Assembly: GCA_020854835.1 (NCBI GenBank)
Contig: JAHKLX010000015.1
Location: 62,001 to 126,000, forward strand
Direction: 5' to 3'
Source: Microcaldota archaeon
GTDB taxonomy: Archaea > Micrarchaeota > Micrarchaeia > Anstonellales > JAGGVH01
DNA length: 64,000 bases
Made by a program: the position numbers and the translations under genes. The stretch's first letter is position 1, and each line of letters begins with the position of its first letter. Positions 25,926-33,239 of the stretch are shown here, in pieces. The notes under the pieces are model-generated. The model saw nothing but the letters and a program-made list of their open reading frames with translations, ran no database searches and was not told the origin of the DNA.

Positions 25926-27725
25926 ATGCAGTTTCCTTTTAAGAAAATTAGACCTGGCCAGAAACAATTTTATGAAGATGCTTTAAGGTCAATAGATCAA
26001 AAAAAAGTTCTTCTTTCTTATGCGCCCACAGGTATTGGTAAAACTGCGGCAGTTCTTGGGGCGGCAGTGAAAAAACAGCTTGAAGATAGAGACGGACTTG
26101 TTTTTTTTCTCACCTCACGACACTCACAACATTCGATTGCTGTCGAGACTTTAAAAAAAATACAGGAAGCTAACGATGTAGAAATTAATGTTGTAGATAT
26201 TGTAAACAAAAAAGATATGTGCCCTTTGGGTGCAGATATGGGCAGAATGGAATTTGAATCTTATTGTTATTCAATGAAACGACAAGGCACCTGCAAATAT
26301 GGTAGAGTTAATCCTTTGGCAGTTGCTACTCTGGAAAGAGAAGTTTTTCATGTTGAAGAAGCCGTAGACATATCTAAAAAATTTGGTTCCTGCCCCTATT
26401 TCACTGCTTTATCAAGACTTAAAACTGCAGATGTTGTTATATGTGATTACTCTTATATTTTTGATCCACAAATACGTTCGGTTATAGTGGGCAAAGCAAT
26501 GAAATCATTAGAGGATTTTATTGTTATCGTTGATGAAGCACACAATCTTCCTTTGAGGGTTAGAGAGTATGGGACTTATTCTTTAACAACTGGTTTGCTT
26601 GGAGCATCAAAAAAACTTGCTAAAGAAATTTTAAGAGACAAACTTTTAGCAAACCAAATAAATGTTCTTATGAAAACATTGAAAACAGATAAGGAATCTG
26701 AAATTACCAAAAGTGAGGTTTTGACATGGATCGATGAAGCTTTTTATGATCAGTTTATCGGAGATGTCACTTATTCGACCTTTCTTTCTTGCACTGAAAC
26801 TGCGGCAGAGCGTTTGAGAGAGCTGACCAATGATCCCCTTCCAAATGTTTTAGACTCAGTTTCATCTTTTTTCAAGATATGGAATGAAAATCTCCAAGAT
26901 TATGTCAGGATAATGGATTCTGATGGAATACACATGGTCCCTTTAAACGTTGCATTAATCAGCTCAGAAGTTTTTGATAAAGCACGTTCAACTATTTTAA
27001 TGAGTGCGACATTATATCCCCAGGAAATGTATGCGAATATCTTGGGGATTGAAAATCCAATAATAAAATCTTATGATTCGCCCTTTCCAGAATCCAATAG
27101 ATTGGTTGTTTCTACCGAAGGACTTTCTTCTGCATACAAAAATAGAGGGCCAGAAATGTTTAGGCTTTATGCAAAAAAAATAGATGAATTAAGTAAAGAA
27201 GTCCCAGGAAATGTTGCAGTATTTTTTCCATCATATGATTTAATGAATTCCATACTTGAACATTTGAATACAAAAAGAAAAATAATTGTGGAAACTTCAG
27301 ATTGGAAAAAAGAAAAAAAATCAAGTATATTAAAAATAGCAAAAGAAAAAGAGAATATTTTGTTTTGTTTTGTACAGGGGGCTTCATTTTTTGAAGGGGT
27401 GGATTTCAAAAACAATTCGTTGAAATCTATTATAATTGCAGGTCTTCCAATTTCCCCTCCCTCTGTAATAAACCAGCGACTTCTCGATTTTTACGATTAC
27501 AAATTCGGCAAAGGATATGAGTACGTTTATCTTTTACCTGCTTTCAACAAAGTTCTACAATCCGCAGGTAGGGGAATAAGGAGTCCTACAGATATATGTT
27601 CAATACTTCTTTTGGATTCCAGATTCAATTATCTGAATTATAAAAAATTCATACCCAATTGGAAAATAAAAAAGTCAGCAATTCCCTTATCTCTCATTAA
27701 GGATTTCTATGGGGGAAGAAAATAG
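25926..27725 (+). CDS. XPD/Rad3-DinG family FeS helicase
   Basis: A 599-aa SF2 5'-3' DNA helicase. Walker A reads APTGIGKT near residue 36, and the DEAH box (VIVDEAHNL) lies near 201. Four Cys between them (near residues 98, 115, 122 and 157) are the XPD iron-sulfur ligands. C-terminal motifs are ATLYP near 365, GASFFEGVDF near 485 and QSAGRGIRSP near 544. Archaeal XPD acts in nucleotide excision or bubble repair. No nuclease partner such as Bax1 is adjacent. tRNA-Glu follows directly on the other strand. Confidence 0.9.
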   Translation: MQFPFKKIRPGQKQFYEDALRSIDQKKVLLSYAPTGIGKTAAVLGAAVKKQLEDRDGLVFFLTSRHSQHSIAVETLKKIQEANDVEINVVDIVNKKDMCPLGADMGRMEFESYCYSMKRQGTCKYGRVNPLAVATLEREVFHVEEAVDISKKFGSCPYFTALSRLKTADVVICDYSYIFDPQIRSVIVGKAMKSLEDFIVIVDEAHNLPLRVREYGTYSLTTGLLGASKKLAKEILRDKLLANQINVLMKTLKTDKESEITKSEVLTWIDEAFYDQFIGDVTYSTFLSCTETAAERLRELTNDPLPNVLDSVSSFFKIWNENLQDYVRIMDSDGIHMVPLNVALISSEVFDKARSTILMSATLYPQEMYANILGIENPIIKSYDSPFPESNRLVVSTEGLSSAYKNRGPEMFRLYAKKIDELSKEVPGNVAVFFPSYDLMNSILEHLNTKRKIIVETSDWKKEKKSSILKIAKEKENILFCFVQGASFFEGVDFKNNSLKSIIIAGLPISPPSVINQRLLDFYDYKFGKGYEYVYLLPAFNKVLQSAGRGIRSPTDICSILLLDSRFNYLNYKKFIPNWKIKKSAIPLSLIKDFYGGRK

Positions 27726-27832
27726 TGCTCCGGCCGGGATTCGAACCCGGGTCGCCAGGGTTCTTCAAATTTCTGCATAAAGCAAAAAATTTTGAGAGCC
27801 TGGCATCCTTGACCGGACTAGACGACCGGAGC
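27726..27832 (-). tRNA. tRNA-Glu (CTC) with intron at 37/38
   Basis: Acceptor GCTCCGG/CCGGAGC, anticodon stem CCAGG/CCTGG with loop CTCTCAC (anticodon CUC), and a perfect T-arm CCCGG-TTCGAAT-CCCGG. The 32-nt intron (27761-27792) follows A37, pairs AAATTT at both ends and ends TTTGAAGAA. The spliced length with the discriminator is 75 nt. A TATA-like TTTAAAAATT near 27865 is suitably placed. Confidence 0.96.
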
Positions 27833-27870
27833 TAAATAGATAGACATAGATGTTATGTAAAGTTTAAAAA

Positions 27871-28665
27871 TTATTGTGCTGTTTCCAATTCCAAATTCTT
27901 TTCTTTTTCTTGTAATCTTTTCACATAAAACCTTGGAAATAATATTTCTTTAATGGTTGGTACTTCAACAGCCTTTTCCATTGTTGTTTTCAAATCTTTG
28001 TAATGTTTGTTGACTTTCTTCAACAATCTTTTTCCTAAACTATAAGGTAAAATCTTCAAACTGAATGGTACTATAAAAAGCGTTGAAATTATCAAAGCCT
28101 TTTTGATATCATGGAACTGCATATTGTTAAATGGATAAAGCCATGCTGCTGTACATCCTAAGATACAACCATGTATTGATTGAAGGCTATCAGCTAAAAA
28201 AGAATACAATGCGTTTTTTTCTGATCTAGTTTGCATAATTTTTGACCTACCCTCCGTAATTGTCGCATGACGAAACCTTTCTTTAGTCAAGTGTAGACGG
28301 TTTTTTATTTCTCTGTTTTTCCTATCTACCCATTTCATTATATTATTATTTTCGTCATGATCCATCGCATGAGTTATTTCGTGTATAACAATTCCGTTAT
28401 AGGAACCGGATTTTTTCATAAGAGAATACACTTCCAAAACTGTTGTGTCCAATATTATTATTTCAGAAGATGGGCAATATTTTCCAACTACGCCAAAGGT
28501 TTTAATGAAAAAGTTATCTCTAATTTCCATCTTTAGGTCTTCAGGCAATGGTTTTCCAAATGTATCTTCAATAAATCTTGTTTCATCTGGATACTTTCTC
28601 CTAATTCCTTCTACATCTAAATTTTCAATTTTTGGTTTAATTCTAAAACTAAATTTCCCACCCAT
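27871..28665 (-). CDS. HExxH metallopeptidase-like membrane protein
   Basis: A 264-aa protein. Residues 93-97 form HEITH in the context GIVIHEITHAMDHDEN, a classical zinc-peptidase helix. A membrane hairpin follows (about residues 165-205, two hydrophobic segments), then a charged C-terminus ending LQEKEKNLELE. The catalytic part would precede the membrane anchor. No known peptidase family is recognised beyond the motif. It is leaderless, with TTTATAAA about 27 bp before the ATG. Substrate and sidedness are unknown. Confidence 0.65.
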   Translation of the reverse strand: MGGKFSFRIKPKIENLDVEGIRRKYPDETRFIEDTFGKPLPEDLKMEIRDNFFIKTFGVVGKYCPSSEIIILDTTVLEVYSLMKKSGSYNGIVIHEITHAMDHDENNNIMKWVDRKNREIKNRLHLTKERFRHATITEGRSKIMQTRSEKNALYSFLADSLQSIHGCILGCTAAWLYPFNNMQFHDIKKALIISTLFIVPFSLKILPYSLGKRLLKKVNKHYKDLKTTMEKAVEVPTIKEILFPRFYVKRLQEKEKNLELETAQ

Positions 28666-28716
28666 ACTATTATTATGTGTGAAAAGATTTATAAATGCGT
28701 TTAATAAGATAGACGT

Positions 28717-29802
28717 TTAATCTACAATATTCATCCTATATTTCTGAACTAGCGATTGCCATTTTTCATAATCCTCTTGAGTCAGAAAACCTCCAGAGGC
28801 ATTTCCAATTTCATTTATTCTTTTCCATTCTTCAACATCATAATACTCTTCTGAAACGCTTTCAAATGAATAACCATCGCTTACATAAATTATAATTGGT
28901 TCTGACCATAATTTTCCAGCACCTTCATACTCTCCACTTGAGTCTGTAATTATGGATGGAAGAGTTGATTCAATAAAACAATATTCCATCCCCTTATAAC
29001 CATATTTTTTCGGGCATTTAATTCCTACTGACATATGGTTTTCAGGTCCATATTCAAACAAAACAACTCCATATCCTAATTCTCTAATGATATATGCAAG
29101 AAGTTTTGATTTTTCTCCGCAGACACCTTTATTATCATAAATAACTTCATAAGGGTATCTAAGGGCTTGGTAATCTTCATTTTCTAAAAGTTCATAATCA
29201 TAAGGTATACTCTGAACAAATGAAACAGCTATTCTTATCTGATCGTCTTTATCATCAGTTTTGTTTTCTATTTTTTTTACAATCTCATTTAATCGACCAA
29301 CTGATTCTTCTTCATCAATAAAACTAAGCGTTATTTCTTCATCTGTGGGGCAAACATCATTTATACAAATATAGGTTCTAGGTAAACTAACTAAATAATC
29401 TTTTAATTCTGGACTCGTTTCGATTGTAATATAATCCTCTTCCCCTCTTAAATTATACCAATACAATCTGCCTTCTTCAGTGTGTTGATATTTTTCAATG
29501 CAGTTTAATTTATCTTTGCTTAAGGCTTTTCCTTTAGGACATCCACAATCAATAGGGGAGTAAATCAATGTTCCGTTTAAACATAAATACGAAACATTTA
29601 CAAGCGAGCAGTAACCTGACAATGTGCCTTCTTCACAAAATATAATTTGATTTGTAAGCATTTCATCATCTTCATAATTTGTAGTAATATTATATTCATA
29701 GTCAAAATGCAAACTATCGTTTGGATAAGTTGTTAAACAACAACATCCGCTAAAAAAAATAATAATTACGGCTATGCAAGTCATAAAAAATATTTTACTC
29801 AT
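28717..29802 (-). CDS. Transglutaminase-like lipoprotein
   Basis: A 361-aa secreted protein with a signal peptide ending at lipobox Cys20. The C-terminal half contains a transglutaminase-type triad: Cys in NKGVCGEKSKLLAYI near residue 227, His in GPENHMSVGIK near 255 and an acidic residue in CFIEST near 275. The N-terminal half is Cys-rich (about residues 50-105), suggesting disulfides. Archaeal extracellular transglutaminase-like domains often act as peptidases or cross-linkers. It starts behind a TATA element near 29826. Confidence 0.8.
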   Translation of the reverse strand: MSKIFFMTCIAVIIIFFSGCCCLTTYPNDSLHFDYEYNITTNYEDDEMLTNQIIFCEEGTLSGYCSLVNVSYLCLNGTLIYSPIDCGCPKGKALSKDKLNCIEKYQHTEEGRLYWYNLRGEEDYITIETSPELKDYLVSLPRTYICINDVCPTDEEITLSFIDEEESVGRLNEIVKKIENKTDDKDDQIRIAVSFVQSIPYDYELLENEDYQALRYPYEVIYDNKGVCGEKSKLLAYIIRELGYGVVLFEYGPENHMSVGIKCPKKYGYKGMEYCFIESTLPSIITDSSGEYEGAGKLWSEPIIIYVSDGYSFESVSEEYYDVEEWKRINEIGNASGGFLTQEDYEKWQSLVQKYRMNIVD

Positions 29803-29859
29803 GCTTTTAACAGTGTTTAATACTTTTATAAACTTAACTTTGGAGGGGTAAAGAAATTA

Positions 29860-30025
29860 TGGACCTGGGGGGATTTGTTCTCATTCCTTTTGGGGTACAG
29901 ACCTTTTTCCAAAAGGGATGCATTGAACCCCCGGCCTCCTGCTTTTTTGGTTTCTCAGTGCAGGTTCTTTGTGAAACAAAGAAAGTGCTTGCAAAGCAGG
30001 CGCGCTACCACTGCGCCACAGGCCC
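29860..30025 (-). tRNA. tRNA-Ala (TGC) with two introns, one in the T-loop
   Basis: Acceptor GGGCCTG/CAGGTCC contains the G3:U70 identity pair of tRNA-Ala. The anticodon stem is CCTGC/GCAGG with loop TTTGCAA (anticodon UGC), and the T-stem is GGGGG/CCCCC. The first intron (29944-29989, 46 nt) follows position 37 and forms a CTTTG/CAAAG hairpin. The second (29875-29922, 48 nt) splits the T-loop between TTCAA and AT, like that of tRNA-Leu. Spliced length is 72 nt. It lies 9 bp downstream of the LSm gene on the same strand. Confidence 0.94.
29875..29922 (-). other. T-loop intron of tRNA-Ala
   Basis: A 48-nt insert at the same T-loop site as in tRNA-Leu. The stem CATCCCTTTTGG pairs with CCAAAAGGAATG with one mismatch. 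The opening block (CATCC, then TTTTGG) and the closing CCAAAA are shared with the Leu insert. Confidence 0.85.
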
Positions 30026-30034
30026 ATATAAAAA

Positions 30035-30268
30035 TTACATTGTTGAAGGTGAAATATACACTACCGTATCTCCTCTAACTAATGTTCTACCTAATTTCTT
30101 TTGAACTTCATTGTTCACTAAAACTTCTGTGTCATCTAGTATTATATTCATATGAATATCATAAGCAATCATTTTGCCTCGCATCATAAGTCCTGCTTTC
30201 ATACCTATAACTACTTGTTTATTCAATGAATCATTTAGAAGGTCAAAAGGCCTTTTCTGTTCTCCCAT
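30035..30268 (-). CDS. LSm (Sm-like) RNA-binding protein
   Basis: A 77-aa archaeal Sm-like protein that forms heptameric RNA-binding rings. Sm1 covers about residues 15-45 (VIGMKAGLMMRGKMIAYD, then the MNIILDD block), and Sm2 is LVRGDTVVYISP near the end. Length is typical. AGGTGAT precedes the ATG. It is the last gene of the TatD-NYN-NYN-LSm operon and lies just before tRNA-Ala, consistent with a role in RNA processing or turnover. Confidence 0.95.
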   Translation of the reverse strand: MGEQKRPFDLLNDSLNKQVVIGMKAGLMMRGKMIAYDIHMNIILDDTEVLVNNEVQKKLGRTLVRGDTVVYISPSTM

Positions 30269-30300
30269 AATATCACCTATTTTTAGAAATTAATATTAGA

Positions 30301-30705
30301 TTATTTTATAAATATAACTTTATCTGCCGTATGTTTCAGGGCAACTGAAAATCCCATTCCAATTCCAAACACAACCGTTAAAATTCCTCTTTTCTTAGAT
30401 TTAACGAGCAAAGGCAAGTAATCAGTATCTCTTGTCAATAAAACAAGCACATCAATTTTATCTCCGAAAACTGCTTCAGATGCATCAATTGCGAGAGGTA
30501 TGTCTACGTCAAATTCACAAGTAATAACCTCAAGCCCTTCTTTTTTCATTGCATAAATTAAACCTTCAGTTGCGTGTTTATTCAAATAAATTTTTTTAAT
30601 TGTCAAATTTCCAAATTGTTTGCACTGCTCGAGTATATTTTTAATATTAACATGAACATCTTTTCGCATCATATTCGGTCCATCAATAAATAGTCCTACT
30701 CTCAT
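30301..30705 (-). CDS. NYN-domain ribonuclease, acidic site intact
   Basis: A 134-aa single-domain NYN (PIN-like, LabA/DUF88) protein. Expected metal-binding acidic residues are present: D8 in LFIDGPNM, D66/D68 in FDVDIP, D74 in AIDASEA, and D93/D95 in LTRDTDYLP. The family cleaves RNA. The ATG abuts the stop of the upstream paralogue, with GGTGA inside that gene's end, so the pair is tightly coupled. It probably partners the degenerate NYN protein at 30706-31146. Confidence 0.85.
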   Translation of the reverse strand: MRVGLFIDGPNMMRKDVHVNIKNILEQCKQFGNLTIKKIYLNKHATEGLIYAMKKEGLEVITCEFDVDIPLAIDASEAVFGDKIDVLVLLTRDTDYLPLLVKSKKRGILTVVFGIGMGFSVALKHTADKVIFIK

Positions 30706-31146
30706 TCATTTCACCACAATAATCCTATCAGCTTCTCTGGCCAATTCTTTGGGAGCTTCTTTTTCACAAACTAAAATAATTTTTTTCTTATGTTCTTTAA
30801 CTTTTTTCATCACACTTGTAAACAATTGATTTGATGTCATTATTGCAATACTCTCAATATTGGGATTATGAACTTCTTCCATAATTCCTATAGACATTGA
30901 TACATTAACATCACTAATACAAATATTTGATTCATAGCCCTGGTTGTTAACAGCTTCGATAAGTTTATCGGATGCAAATTGATCTAAATACACTTTCGCA
31001 ACTCTAACTTCATAATCTTCTTTTATTTTTTTTATTGTTTTTTGCATATCCACATTTTTTTTATGTGATAATACATCTGGCCCATTGACAAAAAATGCAA
31101 TTCCTTTTATTTTTTTTCTCAATCCAAAAAAACTTAATATATCCAT
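30706..31146 (-). CDS. NYN-domain protein with lost acidic residues (pseudoenzyme)
   Basis: A 146-aa paralogue of the next gene, aligned over its whole length. The equivalent positions read N21 (FVNGPDV instead of FIDGPNM), N81 for D68, G87 for D74, and N106/L108 for D93/D95. Only the first Asp of the central motif is kept. It should therefore not cleave RNA but could bind it or dimerise with the intact copy. The start follows GAGGAG within the end of tatD. That the two proteins form a heterodimer is inference. Confidence 0.82.
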   Translation of the reverse strand: MDILSFFGLRKKIKGIAFFVNGPDVLSHKKNVDMQKTIKKIKEDYEVRVAKVYLDQFASDKLIEAVNNQGYESNICISDVNVSMSIGIMEEVHNPNIESIAIMTSNQLFTSVMKKVKEHKKKIILVCEKEAPKELAREADRIIVVK

Positions 31147-31147
31147 C

Positions 31148-31864
31148 TTAGTCTCCTCTAACCAAATGTTCTATTCCAAACATCCTAATTCCATTATCGA
31201 ACGTAAGTTTTATAACCTCTGCTGTTGACAGAGATAAAACTTCACTTATTCTGTTGGCAGATTCAAATATATCCTCAAAATTTTTGCCAATATAGGGTAT
31301 ATCTGTTTCTATTAACAAATTTTCAACACCTTTATTTATAACTTTTTTTTTGTTTTTTGATTTTAAAGGATTTATACCGATTTTCCACCCATTATCAATA
31401 ATTCTTTCAGCAGTATCTATTTTTCCCCCGAATGAATGAAACACACATCTAATATCTTTTTTATCTAAAATATCAACTAATTCTTTTTCTGCATCTCTTG
31501 AGTGAATAATTATGGGTAAATCTTTTTCTTGAGCTATTTTTAACTGAGCCAAAAACCACTTAAGTTGTTTTTTTCTATGTTGCTCCGATGAAGCCCACTT
31601 ATTATCAAGCCCTATTTCACCAACACCAATACATAAAGGATTTTCAATCAATTTTTCAATATTCTTGAGCCACAAATGATTTTCATCAAATAATTCATTC
31701 ATTGCTACTTGAGGAGCAATTCCAACAGAAAAAGGCATCGTTTTTGTTAATTTGGGCAAAAGTATATTCACCTCATGTTTATAGCCTACACTGAGCACAA
31801 TTTCTCCTTCCAGCAGGGGTTTATCTACCGCATCCAAATGCACGTGCGTATCAAATATTCTCAT
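31148..31864 (-). CDS. tatD: TatD-family metal-dependent hydrolase/nuclease
   Basis: A TIM-barrel hydrolase of about 238 aa. The first metal motif is DTHVHLD at residues 4-10, a GEIGLDNKW block follows near residue 87, IIHSRDA near 123 and CVFHSFGG near 140, and LLIETDIPYIG near 188 holds the last ligand. The family includes 3'-5' exonucleases acting on DNA and RNA. The ATG at 31864 was used because an upstream TTG lacks the THVH spacing of homologues. It heads the operon with two NYN genes and LSm. Confidence 0.88.
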   Translation of the reverse strand: MRIFDTHVHLDAVDKPLLEGEIVLSVGYKHEVNILLPKLTKTMPFSVGIAPQVAMNELFDENHLWLKNIEKLIENPLCIGVGEIGLDNKWASSEQHRKKQLKWFLAQLKIAQEKDLPIIIHSRDAEKELVDILDKKDIRCVFHSFGGKIDTAERIIDNGWKIGINPLKSKNKKKVINKGVENLLIETDIPYIGKNFEDIFESANRISEVLSLSTAEVIKLTFDNGIRMFGIEHLVRGD

Positions 31865-31947
31865 TTTCAAAATCTCCAAATTCCTTGTAACCTTTAAAAA
31901 TCTTTCTTATATAAAACTATCTATAATACTCTCAGATTAATTTATAT

Positions 31948-32019
31948 GCCCCGGTGGTGTAGTGGTTAGCATGTGGGACTGTCACTCCCTTGACCCGGGT
32001 TCGACTCCCGGTCGGGGCG
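31948..32019 (+). tRNA. tRNA-Asp (GTC), no intron
   Basis: The plus strand folds into acceptor GCCCCGG/TCGGGGC (one G:U pair), anticodon loop CTGTCAC with anticodon GUC, T-arm CCGGG-TTCGACT-CCCGG and discriminator G73, as expected for Asp. No intron and no CCA. TTATATAA about 36 bp upstream is the likely promoter. Confidence 0.97.
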
Positions 32020-32062
32020 CTTTCCTTTATCTTTATAAATTTTAACACCAATAAAAATAACC

Positions 32063-32596
32063 ATGTTTGATTTGAATCATATTTTTCAGGTAATCTTATT
32101 TATACTACCTGCTTATTTTGCAAATTCACTTCCTGTTTTATTAGGGGGGGGCCCACCAATGGACTTTCAAAAGAATTTTATAGATGGAAAAAGATTTTTC
32201 GGAGATGGCAAAACGTGGCAAGGATTTTTTGCAGGCACAAGTATCGGATGGTTGATAGGAATAATTTATTGTTTTACACTTCCCAATTCTTTTTTAAATT
32301 TTTATCAAGAACCTCTTTTTTATTTGTCATTAGGTATTTTATCCGGAGTTGGAGCATTAACAGGAGATGCTTTTGGAAGTTTTATTAAAAGACGATTAGA
32401 TATAGATAAAGGCGCACCATTTTTTTTAATCGATCAACTTCCTTTTTTGTATATAACCCTATTAATACTGTGGTTTTTTGGTTTATCGATAATAAATCTT
32501 TATGATATACTATGGCTAACTGTCCTCACCTATTTAGTCCACAGGGTTGCAAACATAATTGCAAATAAATTTGGTTGGAAAAGAGTTCCTTGGTAA
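32063..32596 (+). CDS. carS: CDP-archaeol synthase
   Basis: A 177-aa integral membrane enzyme that activates unsaturated archaetidic acid with CTP to give CDP-archaeol, the branch point of archaeal phospholipid synthesis. Family motifs are IDGKRFFGDGKTWQGF near residue 38, GDAFGSFIKRRLDIDKGAPF near 104 and LIDQLPFL near 127. About five hydrophobic helices are present. A CTTTATAAAT element about 30 bp upstream and no SD suggest a leaderless or very short leader. Confidence 0.94.
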   Translation: MFDLNHIFQVILFILPAYFANSLPVLLGGGPPMDFQKNFIDGKRFFGDGKTWQGFFAGTSIGWLIGIIYCFTLPNSFLNFYQEPLFYLSLGILSGVGALTGDAFGSFIKRRLDIDKGAPFFLIDQLPFLYITLLILWFFGLSIINLYDILWLTVLTYLVHRVANIIANKFGWKRVPW

Positions 32597-32600
32597 TTAT

Positions 32601-33017
32601 TTACAAATCACATTTCATTTCTTTCCATGATTTATTTATGTTTTTGAATCCACATTTTTTATAGAATGAGAGTATATCGTTGTTTTCAACTAATGCTTCT
32701 GAATATTTTACACCTAGAGATTTCATTTCTTGTAATGCTTGTGAAACAAGCATCTTGCCAATTCCTTTTTTTCTTTCTTCTTTTTTGACAATAGTTATAT
32801 AGATTGCACCTTCTGATTTTTTTGGAGGTGATAACGCAGAAACAACGAACCCAATTATTTTTTTTCTGTTTTCTGCTACCAAACAAATAGTTAAATGATC
32901 TTGTAAAGCATCGTTAAGCTCTGTTTTATTTAGGAAAATATTTTCATCGTCTTCTTCTTTTTCAATCAATATAATCTCTGGAATATCTTTCTTCACCGCT
33001 TTTCGTATGTTTATCAC
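32601..33017 (-). CDS. GNAT family N-acetyltransferase
   Basis: A 138-aa GNAT-fold acetyltransferase. The acetyl-CoA pyrophosphate loop is KKGIGKMLV near residue 86, followed by the C-terminal NNDILSFYKKCGFK motif near 112. A GTG start is used, with GGTTGA just before it. tRNA-Thr lies immediately upstream on the same strand, so co-transcription is possible. The substrate (protein N-terminus, amino acid or other amine) is not evident. Confidence 0.85.
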   Translation of the reverse strand: MINIRKAVKKDIPEIILIEKEEDDENIFLNKTELNDALQDHLTICLVAENRKKIIGFVVSALSPPKKSEGAIYITIVKKEERKKGIGKMLVSQALQEMKSLGVKYSEALVENNDILSFYKKCGFKNINKSWKEMKCDL

Positions 33018-33035
33018 AAACTCAACCTAAAAAAG

Positions 33036-33107
33036 AGCCTCAGGAGGGACTTGAACCCCCGGCCTTCCGCTTACAAGGCGGACGCTCTACCACTGAGCTA
33101 CTGAGGC
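33036..33107 (-). tRNA. tRNA-Thr (TGT), no intron
   Basis: Minus strand with acceptor GCCTCAG/CTGAGGC, D-arm GCTC-AGTGGTA-GAGC, anticodon stem TCCGC/GCGGA with loop CTTGTAA (anticodon UGU), and T-arm CGGGGGTTCAAGTCCCTC. No intron and no CCA. Confidence 0.96.
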
Positions 33108-33239
33108 AGTTCACAACTGTAAATTCTTTCTCTAGAACAAAACTTAAATATTCTAAAGAGGTATTAAACAATTTAATTAATAAAAAGGTTTTTAAATCCA
33201 ACCTCAGTATTGACTAAATATTTAAGATAGGGTGGTTTT

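Noticed and set aside
29859-30104. Short plus-strand frames across tRNA-Ala
   Set aside because: They translate the complement of a tRNA and its introns and are not protein-coding.
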